Of a stretch of 64,000 nucleotides of DNA, positions 16,715 to 28,846 are shown piece after piece. The notes under the pieces were generated by a model. That model had not been told where the DNA came from and made no database searches. It worked only from the letters and a program-made list of their open reading frames with translations. The stretch comes from Strigamia acuminata. Lineage: Eukaryota > Arthropoda > Chilopoda > Geophilomorpha > Linotaeniidae. Each line of letters opens with the position of its first letter. The first letter of the stretch is position 1. A program made the position numbers and the translations under genes. The stretch lies in the NCBI GenBank assembly GCA_949358305.1, contig OX442314.1:19523060-19587059 (forward strand). The letters run 5' to 3'.

Positions 16715-18159
16715 CCTCTTATATTATTTGCAAAAGTACCTTTTTCAAGATTAAAATGGCTTTACTATGTGCAAAAATGCCTTTTGTTAGGTACAGAAAA
16801 CCCTCTTTTATGTACAGAAATGACTGCAAAAAAGGGCTATAGTTGCGAAAAGACAGAAACAATTGTAAAAATGTCTCGCTTTTTTTAAGGCACTGGGCCT
16901 TTGTAAGTGAGAGCCACTGTGTGGTTGCGAGCAAATCTACTCTGTCTTTTTGTACCAAAATAAGGTGAATAGTGTCTGGCATAAGAAAAGATGGTAGATT
17001 ACAAAGAAATAATTGATGATGCCACCCCGTGGTCATAAACATGAGATAATTAATATGGCAGTCTATTTTTCTTTTCTTCATCCGTCACCGTTTTCTGTCC
17101 ACGATTTGGAACAGTAATTGCTTCAAGCACTTATGCAAGAAGCAGAAAACGATGTGAAAAAAATGTTTTCATTCTTCTAAATTCTAAAAATCCCACATGT
17201 CGAGCTTAATGGTCATTGTATACATTCTTTATCTATCACTCATCCATTTTGAACTGCAGACATGATTTATGTTCAACCTTGGTTGAGAGGATTAAAAAGG
17301 ACGCTCGACAGGTGAAATCAAACACTTAATTATAATCAAGCTTCATTAACATTATGATGATCGTCTTAAAGTTTAGTTTGTCTTTGAAAATGAAGATTTT
17401 TCGGAAATTAAAAGCATTTCGCTTCGGCAAACATTTTACGATCGACGTCTTCCCATGTTTTATTGCTTTCAATTGTTCGGCATATCATAAAAAGGTATTT
17501 GAAAGACGAAAGCCTCCGCGAAATAAAAATAGAACCAGGAAATCCAGACATTTGTTGCGTTTATTTATCTCCGCAGCGCTTTACGATTCGAACAAATACA
17601 ATTTAGTAAATCGAACAATTTACATTCACTTCGGGGGGGGGGGGGGGGGGGTATTCTTGAAGTTTTTTTTTATATTTTTTTTATTTTCATAAGAACATTC
17701 CAAGTAAATTTCTAGAAATGTTCACATTTCCTGGTACCTTCGAACCTGAATTCAAATTTTAATATGAAAAGAAGAAGCGTTGCAAACAACAAAAGAAAGT
17801 AATTACTAGATGTGGGCATTTTTTTGTTTGTGTGTGTTAATTTTTCGCATTGGGGATAATTAAAATGGACGTAAGGGAAAGTCATGACAAAGACTAAACG
17901 TGATTTTTAAATTTATTCTTTTGTGAACTTTTTCAGAGAGACAAAATTGGAGAAGGGCTTAAATTTTTAATAGGCTTATATCCGGCACCGCAGCTATAGA
18001 TCTTTTTTTTTCTTCTTCGGGGAAGTGTTTCAACCAATTGCGAAAAGTGCCAGATATGAAAAGTCGTTTTTTATAAACAAAATTAACTAATGACAGGCCA
18101 CCAACTATGGGAGTCAGTATTTGAATAATGGGCAACGATAAATAGAATTTACACTACGG
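16715..18159. other. Intergenic with a G19 run
   Basis: AT-rich. It includes a plus-strand ORF at 17354-17692, rich in Lys/Arg, that matches no family I know and ends beside a pure G19 tract (17633-17651). I do not call a gene. Confidence 0.35.
17633..17651 (+). repeat. G19 homopolymer
   Basis: Nineteen uninterrupted G residues followed by T-rich sequence. Such a run can form G-quadruplexes and is also prone to assembly length error. Confidence 0.9.
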
Positions 18160-18258
18160 TAGCTGCATTCATAAAGTCGTGTTTCACTGGCAGTTAAACA
18201 TGTTTTGATGTTTAAATGTTTGGCGCATGCCCATTGCTACTGAAAAGTGCATCAATTA
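18160..18258. mobile_element. MITE family A fragment (TAGCTGCATTCATAAAGTC end)
   Basis: The left end TAGCTGCATTCATAAAGTC and the following GTTTAAC-like inner sequence match the elements at 24104, 30734 and 40001. The right end is missing, apparently replaced by the next element. Confidence 0.55.
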
Positions 18259-18261
18259 TTG

Positions 18262-18466
18262 GAACACCGGTTATCTGAACGATTGGTTATCCGAACAGTG
18301 GTAATCGATTTATTTATCGATTTTTTTTAATGCTTTTTACCGATTTTTATCTGTTTTTGATCAGTTTTAAATGCTTTTTAACGATTTTTGATTTTCATAT
18401 GTGAACAAATCGGTTTTATGGACACCTATGTCTCCCAATTAGTTCGGATAGTCGATGCTCTACTGT
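18262..18466. mobile_element. Possible Tigger-like MITE remnant
   Basis: GGTTATCTGAAC and GGTTATCCGAAC near the left, with GTTCGGATAGTCGATGCTCT then ACTGTA at the right, resemble pogo/Tigger-type ends. The left terminus is degenerate, so the boundary is approximate. Confidence 0.4.
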
Positions 18467-18518
18467 AAATCGGTCCCCATCGAGACAATCAGTTTGAAAA
18501 GCAGTTTAAATATCGTAT

Positions 18519-18708
18519 TACAGTCGAGACTTGTTATAATGAATCGCCAGGGACCCGAAAAATCTGTTCGCTGCAACAAAAGTTTGTTTTTCAAAATTTT
18601 ATAACATGGTTGTTCTGTGGCCAACCAACCAAGCCATTTTTACGTATTCGTTTCGTTATAACAAAAAATTCGTTATATCGTGGTTCGTTATCACGAGGTT
18701 CGACTGTA
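18519..18708. mobile_element. pogo/Tigger-type MITE, copy 1
   Basis: Starts TACAGTCGAGACTTGTTATA and ends with TTCGACTGTA; the interior repeats TTCGTTATA. It matches the element at 41584 along its length, including GGACCC near the left and the central GGCCA-CCAACCAA-type core. TA at both ends suggests TA target duplication. Confidence 0.75.
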
Positions 18709-19130
18709 TGCATACATATATTGAGTTCCAATTTCAATATATTTCAATATATTTTGAAATACTTTTGAAAATGTATTTTAAAATGTATTTTGTACTTTGC
18801 TTTGAAGGGCATGCCTTAAAATTCAAGTTTGACTAGATTTGGCTGGTCCTTTTTACGACATGCCATAAAAGTTGAATTCCTGCCGAAAAAACTGTTACGT
18901 TTAACAAGACAACGTCCCTTGATAAAACCTCTCAAAATTTGTGTATATGAATAAATATAAAAGTCTATGGCTGTTCAAGAATATTTAGTTTCTATATCAG
19001 TATATATAAATAATATGTCACTGAGCATCGTCTGTGGACTTGTATACTTCAACATTATATGTGAAACCAATCTTCTTTTACAATTTAAAGTTTTTGCAAG
19101 TCAATATACACAATTCCCGTATGTACAAAA

Positions 19131-19741
19131 GTGTTGCTAGGGAAGCGGGGGGGGGGGGGGCGAATCTGCTTTCAGCAGCTCTGCCACCATGTTTAAACAC
19201 TAACTTCTTATTGACAAAAAATAGGGTGCTTCAAATTTTATCTTTTTGGGGCGCGTTTTATCCGGCATTGCTAGATAATTCGAATTATTTGGCAGCCTGT
19301 TGAGACTCACGATTTTAGGGCATGCCCTCTAAAGGGGGGTAGTACGGTATGTTGTTTCAATGGCTGTTTGGTCTAAATTACTTTATGGATGTGCCTAATG
19401 ACGCTTGGGAAATCTGGGCACTGGCATCAAATGGGACCCCATCGATTCATAAAAATATAATAAATCAAAATACCGAAAAAATCGGTGATTTTAATGGAAA
19501 AATCACCATTTTTCGCGAAAAATGGGTGATTTTTTGGTTATGCGCCGGGCCCGAATAAACACCGGGCTTCAAATTGGCGCCGGCGGGAGAAGCGATTCAA
19601 AAAAGAATTAAACGTCCGGGTTATTAAACGGGGCGGTACGGTACGCATAAAAATGTTTTTTTTTATCTTTTTATCTGGGGCCCCTAGAAATCTGGGGCCC
19701 TGGGTAAGTGCTTAGTGTTCCCACATTACTATGCGCCACTG
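19131..19741. mobile_element. Possible degenerate CAGTGGCG-type element
   Basis: The right end ATGCGCCACTG and left GTGTTGCTAGGGAAG plus G14 (19147-19160) resemble short-inverted-repeat elements with CAGTGGCG-type ends and G-rich subterminal runs. The left end has diverged and no target duplication was found. Two short plus ORFs inside are not called. Confidence 0.3.
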
Positions 19742-21416
19742 TTCAGTGGTTACTTGTGCAATAGTCACGTGCAGAAACGCATGAAAGCAGCTGAGGAAGT
19801 CACTACGTGTGCAATTGTATTTCTTTTGCACATCTTTCTTGAAGAGTGACTTGAGTCTTTCATTTATCCTTAATACAGGTCCATCTTTCCACGTAAGAAA
19901 TGCAATCTTTTTCTTTTATCAGTGAGAACTTCTCATCAATATCAAACTTCAAGTAAATGTAAAAAGAAATTTCATTTCGGAAGATTTTTCTCTTTTCATG
20001 TCATTGTGCGAGATGGAATCATTGAAAAGTTGTAGTTGTAAAAAGTTATGTACATTTTTGTAAAAATTTCCATTGGATTTGACTTTAAACAGCTTGAATT
20101 TAGAACATCAAGTTAAAAATGTATTATTCTTTTATGAAGCGGGGCCAGAAATTTCTATAAAGAGAGCGCTATGGTTGAGTGAGTACTTTCATCCATTTTG
20201 TCCGTCTTTGCTGTTTTTCTAGCCGAGCTCCAGCTGTGCTCTCTGAACGTTGTCCGCAGGGTTGTAATGGTGGTAGGGTAGCCAATCTAAGATTTCTCGC
20301 TTTTATCTTTGCACAACTAAACGTTGCCATTTTTCTAAATCAAATAAAACCACATGGTTTGAATTGGAACAAGTTTCACACTTCTAACAATCAATATCCA
20401 TCTTGTTTTATCGATTTGAGTTTCTTAATCTTTAGCTTTTGATCTTAGCGACAGCACGGTGACGAAGCTGTCTTGTGGCCAAAACAACTTACTGGTGTGT
20501 ACTGGCCAAACTTGTAGGATAATGGTCAATTTATGCACGAAAATAAATTATTTTTGTTGATCTCAATTTAAAATGCACTAATTTGGAATTAGTTTGGCAT
20601 AACGGATCAATTGACTTCGTCAACAGGTCAGCGACATTGATGCAATTAAAAAGGAAAAGGTCACTGTCGTGTTCTTGTAAACAAGATATCCGTGTATGGA
20701 TTGGGTTTCAAGCAGCTTTGAGGATAAAATCGATGGCAATATTCAAATGCGTATGGTTTTTTTTTTATTTTATGATGGCATCATGTTTTGAGGTATGAGG
20801 TTGCTGTCAAAAATGTGGAAAAATCCAACCATTGCCGTTCATTTCAATGAGAAAACGTCTGCAAGTTGTAAACAAACGGCGCAGCAGTTAATACCAGGGA
20901 CTCAAGGATAGCTGTGTGGTAGAATGTTCTGAATTCTGATGTGTTGCCGCTTGCCGGGATCACCGAAAAAGCTATTTTCGAACTTATTAATTAAAATTAC
21001 TCTGCACGCATCGATGGTGTTGAATTTCATTTTTTTTATGTTTGTAGTAACATTTGCTTCTTAATTTCTAATCTAATGGCAATTCGCTTGTGTACCGAGA
21101 GAAATCGCTGGAGTATTAACAAATCAATTTCCTTTCAATAAAAACTATTTTGGTTTTTAACGTTTACTGAAATTCACTTACGGCAGACTGACGGAAAAAC
21201 AAATCGTGTTAAGGTTGTATCCAAACTTAGTTGAATGTGAAGTTAAAAGTGTCTCATGGTAGCTGATGTAGAAAGTCATTTCAATTTTGTGCCGAGTGAT
21301 TGGTTGGAATTTAAATCAAAATTTTTTTTTTCAAAAGTTTTTATGTTTAGTTCACACTTGAACCACTTATGTAGAAGTTGTGACTTTTAGAAACTGTGAA
21401 CATGGCATTATACTGG
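19742..21416. other. Intergenic, no gene seen
   Basis: AT-rich. ORFs at 20179-20442 and 20583-20798 lack recognisable domains and conserved context. No element boundaries identified. Confidence 0.4.
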
Positions 21417-21560
21417 TCGCTTTCATATGTGCATGTTGTTTAAATTTCGTGCGCATGCTCACTGCGACTAAAAACAGACTAAATCGACTGGAAGTTAGAT
21501 TGAGGCAAGTTATTTAAAAAACATTTTAAATATGTTGTTTTTAGTCTGAATGCGCGTACT
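21417..21560. mobile_element. MITE family A, divergent copy
   Basis: GCGCATGCTCACTGCGACTAA, AGACTAAATCGACTG and the tail ATGTTGTTTTTAGTC then GAATGCGC follow the order of the copy at 24104. The left terminus (TTTCATATGTGCATG) is eroded. Confidence 0.5.
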
Positions 21561-21977
21561 GATTTCTAAAATAGATTTGTTTCATCTAGTCACGTGCAAT
21601 CGATTTACTGACCAGTTAGTGTTCGTGATCAGTGCTTCCTATGAGGGAAGGATCTTTAAGGTGGGTGACGGGAATTAGCAAGTAGTCAATAACAATAGAA
21701 GTTGAAAGATGTATTTATAGGTGCAAAGATGTCAGGGCCATCCTTAAGCCAACCAATTCCGCCACACGTGCAGTGGTGGATCTACACTATTAGGGGCTCC
21801 TGGCTCCAAAATAACCGGCCCCCTACCGGTGTCGGCGCCCAAGGTTCCAAAGGGGGCAGGAGAAATGGCAAAAAGGTCATTTTTGGTGCACGGAATTTAA
21901 TATTTGTGGTTTTGAACATCAAGCACAAAAATCCAGACAATTGTTCAGATTTTAAAAATTTACTGGACGGAAATTTA

Positions 21978-22396
21978 AAGCTAGGTTCACATTTGTGTTC
22001 TCAACGCAAAAAAAATTACGCAACGCAAGCTGCTTGCAACCAAAAATTCTTGACGCTGACGCCAATTCCTGCTTCAACTCCAAGTAAGTGACGAAACGCA
22101 AGGAAAGGTCTTCCGGCCAACCAATCACGATCGACTCCAACTCTCGTCGATCCACGTCTAGTTGGCAAGACTTTGCCACATGCAAACAGGCTGCCATTTT
22201 CGGATTCTGGAACTAGTTCTAGAACTAGATCCAATTCCAGGTTTCATTGAAACCATACGATTGGCCAGACGCAACATCAATTGTTTCAGCTCTGTTCACA
22301 CGTGCCGTACAGTGTGAACAGACTCTGCGTTGCATTTGACTAATTTTTCCTTGCGTTGCGTTGCATCTAGTGTGAACACAAGTGTGAACCTAGCTT
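21978..22396. mobile_element. Inverted-repeat element with AAGCTAGGTTCACA ends
   Basis: Left AAGCTAGGTTCACATTTGTG and right CACAAGTGTGAACCTAGCTT are inverted repeats of about 20 bases. Flanking TTA/TAA could be a 3-bp target duplication. AACGCAA near the left is mirrored by TTGCGTTGCG near the right. GTTCACAC-type ends recall Harbinger-like MITEs, but I do not assign a superfamily firmly. ORFs inside on both strands are not supported. Confidence 0.65.
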
Positions 22397-23408
22397 AAGA
22401 CCCAGGTCCAGGAAAAGACGACGTATGATAAGAGCTTAGAGGCAGTGCCTTGGTGACGGTTAAAGCAAGTGGATTCATACGGGCTTCTTTGTTGTGTGGT
22501 GTCAATTTTGTTTTATCCAAGCAATAAAAACAGGTCGGGTCTGGAGCCAAAAATTCAGTTAAGCCACTCCCAGGAGGCTTTAACAAAACGTTACAAATTG
22601 AAGCCGCAATTGCTAAGGCTACGGCTGGCCCCGCAGGTTGTCCCAGGACACTGGTTTGTAATTTGTTTGGGTTTTAGTTTGTTTTAGAAAAACGTACTTG
22701 CTGATGAAAATTGGCAATGTGAAAAAAATTCAATTCTTTTGAAAAATCGTCTTTGTACGTGACATTTTAACGGTTCAAAGACATTTATAATACGGCAGTG
22801 GCATAGGGTGCAAATTAAAATCAGCATAAGAGGATTGACAGTTGAAATTACTACCCTTTTGACCACTATACGACACCACTAATTGCAGCGGTCAAAACCG
22901 CTTGTAAACAAATCTCCAATACATCAACCATTTACAAAATTGCTAAATAGAACCCATTTTGCCATAAAATAAGCCAATATTGATTCTGTAAAAGGTGAAA
23001 CTCATTATCACTGTCTGAACTATCTTTCAATACATAAAGTTTGTTTCACTGCAGAGCAGGTAAGGACAAACATGTTCCTAACATAATTGAATCTGAATCC
23101 TTCGTCGCTTCAAGCTGCACAGGGGCAGATGTAGAAAGCCCAGAAGGGGATGGCCATATTGGTTCATTTTGTATAAAAATATTTTTTTTTGTCTAAATTT
23201 GAATTTGAATTTTTTTGAATAATTTTTTTATGCATAAATGAATTTTTTTGTTGAAAAAAAAATTATTCTTTTTGGTGTAAGAATGAATTTATTGCACCTA
23301 AAATAAATTTTTGGTTTTGAAAATGAAATGTCTCCGTTTCTCACGTGGACCCCATGACCCACCGCTTCTGAATCTGTGAGCGAAGTATATGTAATTTCAA
23401 TACAGAAT
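22397..23408. other. Intergenic, no gene seen
   Basis: AT-rich, several short ORFs with no recognisable content, no clear repeat termini. Confidence 0.4.
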
Positions 23409-23543
23409 CAGTAGCTGCATTCAAAAGCTAAAATATTTTGTTTTTTACTTCAATTTTAAACCAAAAATGACATTATTTCCTGTTTAAAACTTAAAATACA
23501 ATTAAACTAAAATTGTTATTTTAATTTTTGAATGCAGCTACTG
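23409..23543. mobile_element. Small MITE with CAGTAGCTGCATTCAAAA ends
   Basis: A perfect 18-base terminal inverted repeat: CAGTAGCTGCATTCAAAA at left, TTTTGAATGCAGCTACTG less one shifted base at right (complement CAGTAGCTGCATTCAAAA). 135 bases in all, AT-rich core. It shares TAGCTGCATTCA with family A. Confidence 0.75.
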
Positions 23544-24103
23544 TAATACTACCAGTATTTCATGTCTTGGTTCGTGTAAATTTGCTTCAGTCAGCTTGAA
23601 ATTAGGGGAAAATAATAAGCAAATATGTTATCATAAATCATCTAATTAATCACCTGCACAGTTTGAATACAATAATGTAGCACTGCAATTAACTTAAAAT
23701 CGATATACTCGTATGTTTCGGCGAACACTTTGTTCAGCAAGGTAGTAAAAACAATTGATTGCTTCCATCGATGGGTGGGGTTCGGTATTTGTCTCCATAT
23801 CGGGTCGACAGTTGTCGCGCACAAAATTAATGAAGGCGAAAGAAGTTTGAGAGGAAATGTTGTTTGCTTTTTACGCATTCTCTCTAAGGAACGGGTTGAA
23901 AGGCTTGGGCGGAAATCAGCTATGGGCATATTGCAGGGTATATATGGCAGTTGCAGTCACCTGGGGTTTATGGGGTGGATGACATCTGCAAGGTTTTGCA
24001 CTTATTCACCGAAAATAGCTGAATGATGTAGCTGCATCTTCTAAAAGATGCGTTTTTATATTCTCACATAACGTGTGGGAGCGCAAGATCTGCCCCTGAA
24101 AAA
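23544..24103. other. Intergenic with overlapping unassigned ORFs
   Basis: Two overlapping ORFs (23730-24026 plus, 23642-23929 minus) lie in a stretch less AT-rich than its surroundings. Neither has a domain I recognise; a first exon or an old repeat are both possible. Confidence 0.25.
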
Positions 24104-24279
24104 GTAAGTGCATTCATAAAATCATGTTTAACTTGCAGTTAAACGTGTTTTGTTGTTACATGTCGTGCGCCCGCTCAATACGACTGAAAATAGACCAAAT
24201 CATCTGCCATTTTTGAAGTTGGATCTAGACAAGTAGTTGAAATATGTTGTTTAGTTTAAATTAATTTATGAATGCGTCG
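24104..24279. mobile_element. MITE family A, fuller copy
   Basis: Starts TAAGTGCATTCATAAAATCA, contains ACTTGCAGTTAAACGTG, CGACTGAAAATAGACC and AATATGTTGTTTAGT, and ends TTTATGAATGCGTC. The ends are inverted with several mismatches. Confidence 0.6.
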
Positions 24280-26060
24280 AGTGTTTAATTCTCTGGATAT
24301 GCGAGTGGGAGTTTGAGTTTTATGTTTAATTTGGAGTGCACGTGATGTTTTATTGAAAATCTCTGCCAAGTGCAGTTGGAAAGAAGAAGTTTATAAATTT
24401 TTTAATTTTTTTGTCTTCTATGTTTTAACTTTGGTTTAAGTTCGAAAGATTGTTTTTGGAATGGATTTATCACTGACAATTGTGTGGTTTAGAAAAAAAT
24501 GTGGGAAAAAAATTCCAATCTTGTGTATGGTGAGAGTGTTTCTGAATTGATTTATCGCTATCTGAAAGATTTCAAAGTGCTTTAATGTAAATGGCATCGA
24601 AGGCAATGGAAAAACTACGTTTGGAGGAATTCTTTTTTGTCTGATTTATCATAAAATCTAATTAATTTTTCTCAACTCTTATTTAGGCTGTACGGTAGCT
24701 GTTAACATGTGAAAGTTTGCAATTTTTCATGCAAAACATGCGAATCAATTCAATGTTTTGGTTTTTTAATAGGTAGATTGGTGTTTTAGGTAAACTCGGC
24801 TAAATTCTTAAAGGATTTTCGTTTCGGGTTGAAGAAATGCAATTTTTTAAAATTTATTTCCGAGGGTTAACGTTGTTTTATCGCTTCATTACTGTATAAT
24901 ACTACGACGTGCAATTTTTACTTGTCAAACGATGTCGGAGACAGCGAACAAATCATTTTTTCAAGTTCTGTCATCAGTATCAACTTTTTATTTTCACTTT
25001 AAAACTTTCTGAGGCTGTTTAAATGTGAAAAGTTGATTTATTTATGTCGTGTACAAAAACATTTATTCAGAAAGTGAAAAATAGGCTTTTTTGTATTTTT
25101 TTATTTCAACATTTTTTTATTTTTTTTTTATTTTCCACCTTTATGGAGTCACCATTATACTTTGAAAGCATTGCGTCGGTTACTATTTAATGACTTCGAT
25201 ATTAAAGTGTTTTTCCGTATGCTTTGTTATTAAAGTATTAAACATATTGTACAACGTACTTATTTATAGATAGCAATTTTTAGTAGTTTCTCACTGAAAT
25301 GGGTCATACTAACAATGAAATTAAATCACCAGATGTGTAATTTCTTTCCTGCTAATTGTTGGCTTATTTTATTTCTCACTTATTATTTCAAGTTTAAATT
25401 GACGCAAGCAGGTCACTTTTATAATAGGCATTGTAACGTTATTGGATGGTTGAAGTTCAGTTTTTGGTTGTTTTTTTGTCTGATCAAATTTCATTGTCAT
25501 TAAAATTTAGACTAGGGTTACGCAAAATCTCGGATGATACAGTCGGGTGATCTCGTCCGAGTGATCTCAATCTCACTCAATTTCCTCGCTTGCTGCTAAA
25601 AATGTAAATAATGGAATTGTAAATCGAACTTTGGGTAATTTTCGAAGAAATTTTTGGGAAGTTTGTAACCTTTTAAAAAGCGCATTTTTTAATTTAAGAA
25701 AAAATTAATACTTTTGTTTCAAAAATGTCAGTTTTCTTCTAACGAAGGCACTTTTGCACTGAATATGGGTATTTTTTTTGCTCCTGTAAGATGGTATGCA
25801 TTATGGGAAATTATTTTTGATAATTCGAAATTATTAGATTATTCGAAATCTATTAGTTTTAATAAAATGGATTTATTTTCTTGAGTCGTAATCTTCATCT
25901 AAATTATCAGCTGTGATGCCTGGTCATAATAAAACGGAGTTGATGAAATCAACCGACCCCGATGCTGTCAAATTCAGTCACAGAATTTTGCATTTGTGCG
26001 ATTCAAAGATTCTAAAAATAGTCACGTGACCCAACTAACCGTAAAATGTGATACAGAAAA

Positions 26061-26104
26061 AACTGTTTACAAGTTGTTTACAAGTTGACAACTTGTAAAC
26101 AGTT
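26061..26104. repeat. 16-bp perfect inverted repeat
   Basis: AACTGTTTACAAGTTG (26061-26076) is the exact reverse complement of CAACTTGTAAACAGTT (26089-26104). TTTACAAGTTG is repeated directly in the loop, so a second 11-bp hairpin with a one-base loop competes with the first. Confidence 0.9.
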
Positions 26105-27648
26105 AAAAATTAGTTCCGAAAATATACGTTTCACACTTTACTGAATCTTCCGGAGTTATTTCTTGGTTTTGCCAATCAATACGAATTCAAAAATACTTCG
26201 GCACAATGCACATTATTTGTTATGGCCACTTAGATCGAGCTTGGCTGCCGCCATTTTGTTTTGTGTTTGACAAGTCTTAAAATTGCTTGTCAAAATCGAT
26301 AAAACTATTTTTTTTCGTGATTTTGTGATTTTGCGTTGTTCCTTTCTTGTGTTTTTGTATTAATGCGCATGATTGATGGAACTGAATTCACGTGACAATT
26401 CCAAAAGTGCAAAATTATTATTGAAAATACGTATTGACCTTTTAATCGGTAAAATTATATTTGCAACCAAGCTAATCAGAATTATTCGAGGAATCTGAAA
26501 TATGGAGGTTAATTTCGACTTCGAAATGTGACAAATGTGGAATAGATATTAATTTAATCACATTTCCAGGTGAGACATAACTTTGCTAGATCTTTACTCG
26601 TGTACTCGACCTTGGAATATTCCATTAATCGACTTTTCGAGCTTAATCTTATTTTCAGTCTCATCAATTTCTACTCAGCATTCTGAAAGCTGATGCCTAT
26701 CGATGATAGCCAATCAAAAAGTTGGAATATTACTTTTTTGTAATAATGTATTAAAGTTGATACAGCAGTTCATTGGCGCAACTATCATCTTGAATCACAA
26801 AACACAAATTAAATTGATAATTTTCAACTAATTACTTTGAAATTACAAAAACATAATTTTTTTTTCTTTATCTTTGGAGCTTGGAAAATTCTTGAGACAC
26901 AACCAGCTGCTAAAATATTATTTTTAAAATTATCCTGTTTGTGTTGCTGTCCTTGGGGCTTCTCTGCTGATGAACTGTGAAATAAAATTACTTCCTATGT
27001 GAAATGTTTCCAAAACATATTTAACAACTAAAAATTTGATTTGAATATGTTCTGAAAAATAAATTTATCGGAATTTAATTTGTAAAAAAAAGGTTGTTTT
27101 TCCTTTGTTCCTTCCCCCCATTATTTATGCTGATTACAAATGTAAACAAAAACAGGTTGGGTTTTATTGAAACAATAGAGCAGCAAGTTTTTATCATAGG
27201 TCAAGTAGGGTGAATCTACTGACAACCAAACCAATAAATTTATCAAGTTCGCGACCACTTTTGCAATATTTGGGGTGGACTAACTTTTATTACCTTCATA
27301 TAAAAACTTTGTAAGTTTTGTTGAGAGACTTTTAATTTATAAATGGGAAAGCTATTAAAACTAACGATACTAAAATCGTTCCACGAGTTAGAGACGCCTT
27401 TTTTTTTTAATAATAAGTCAGTCTACATAAAAGGCAAAACGTTAAGGTAAATCTATTCAGCATTAAAAGCAGTTCTTTATAACGCAGACAATGGACGGGT
27501 TTAAGGCGTTTATTGCGTCATAAACCAGCAATTCAATTATTCAATGTTATTCAATTATTAAATGTTATATTGAAATTGAACGCATGCTTCATTCAGAGAA
27601 AATTTAATGTTTGAAATTTTTTTTTCTTAAATTACCTAAGTTTTTAAA

Positions 27649-27862
27649 TAGCTGCATTTTAAATGTCATTTAGACTAAACTAATTATTTATAAGTTATTG
27701 TAGGTCGAGAAAATATTGAGAAGTAGGCAGATATATTTTTTTTAATTACGTTAATTACGTAAATGTAAAAAAATAGCTGCATTTGAAATATCATTTAGAC
27801 TAAACTGGTTGAAGTAGTTTCAAAAGGTAAAAAGAGAGAATATTGAGAAGTATAAGCAGACT
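27649..27862. repeat. Direct duplication of a family A half-element
   Basis: Two roughly 85-base direct copies, starting at 27649 and 27774, share TAGCTGCATTT, TCATTTAGACTAAACT and AATATTGAGAAGTA. The start matches the terminal sequence of family A. Confidence 0.65.
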
Positions 27863-28595
27863 CAAAAATTCGTTTTAAAAAATTGACAAATTTAATTTTC
27901 GTTATCGCCGACTTAAACGTCACAGTGCAAATCGAGTTTCAGCACTAGATTTTAAACTCGATTTAGAAAACGAAGGCACCTAGTGGGTTGTGCAACGTTT
28001 CTAATAGTTAACTATACACCTCCAGGAGAAAATAAAACCATACAGCACCGTTCTAAACTGAGCCTAAGCCCCCAAAAACTCAAACTAATTAATCTAACAA
28101 CTGCAGGTGTAGTAAAGATAACTGCAATGAATAATGAAAAAGCAATGGGAAAAAAATCTCCTATTCTTGTGTTGCCTTTAATACTGGTTATTTCAACATT
28201 TTTTTGTTAACGGCAAATTGAAGCACTCCAGAGTAAAAATAAAATAGAGGAAATAGAAATATGCTGCTTTGATAAACTATTGACAAACCCAAAACCTTGC
28301 GACACAAGTATGCCGCGATCTGGTGTATCTGGAAGAGACATTTCGAGTACTGCTTTTTTTTCTTCCTGACTTACATTTCTATAGTTGCTGGTTTGATATC
28401 CCGTGGCTTTAAACTTTTCTGTTGGATGGATTAAAGGTAGATTTGATGTTAATTATTAAATGTAATCTGAATTGCTGCTGTTTTACCAGAAAGATCACAT
28501 TTTACACAATTCAGTGACACAGTGAAGCCAACTTTTTGTTGGATCACTTTTGGGTTAATAAAGAAAATCGCTTAGAAAAATTAATTTGATTAAAT

Positions 28596-28846
28596 TACCG
28601 TATTTTATCGATTAAGAGCTGCGACTCTTGCCGGTATTCAAAACTCCCTTTTTTTAACCATTTACAATTTCGGTTTTTTGTTTATTACATTTGTTTAATG
28701 TAACAAACAAAGTCTGAACATCACGAACGAAGCGTACGTTCATCATTCGTGAGGTTAAATACGGAAACAATACCGTACTTTTGTAAAAATACGGTATTCT
28801 TGGTGTGGCTACTAATAGAGCGACTCTTAATCGGTAAAATACGGTA
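28596..28846. mobile_element. MITE with TACCGTATTTTATCGATTAA ends
   Basis: Left TACCGTATTTTATCGATTAA then GAGCTGCGACTC; right GAGCGACTCTTAATCGGTAA then AATACGGTA. The ends are inverted over about 30 bases with few mismatches, TA at both termini. Another TACCGTATTTTT-like motif is inverted internally. Confidence 0.75.

Larger units (their letters stand above)
24280..28595. other. Intergenic, AT-rich, with palindrome and half-MITE duplication
   Basis: No supported gene. Contents noted: a strong palindrome at 26061-26104, a YY1-type GCCGCCATTTTG at 26247-26258, and two half copies starting ATAGCTGCATT at 27649 and 27774. The ORF at 27983-28210 has no recognised function. Confidence 0.4.

Noticed and set aside
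16540-16842. ORF rich in IANLGHFF-type repeats
   Set aside because: Product of the inverted AATTGGCGAT arrays; it extends beyond the element end without change in character.
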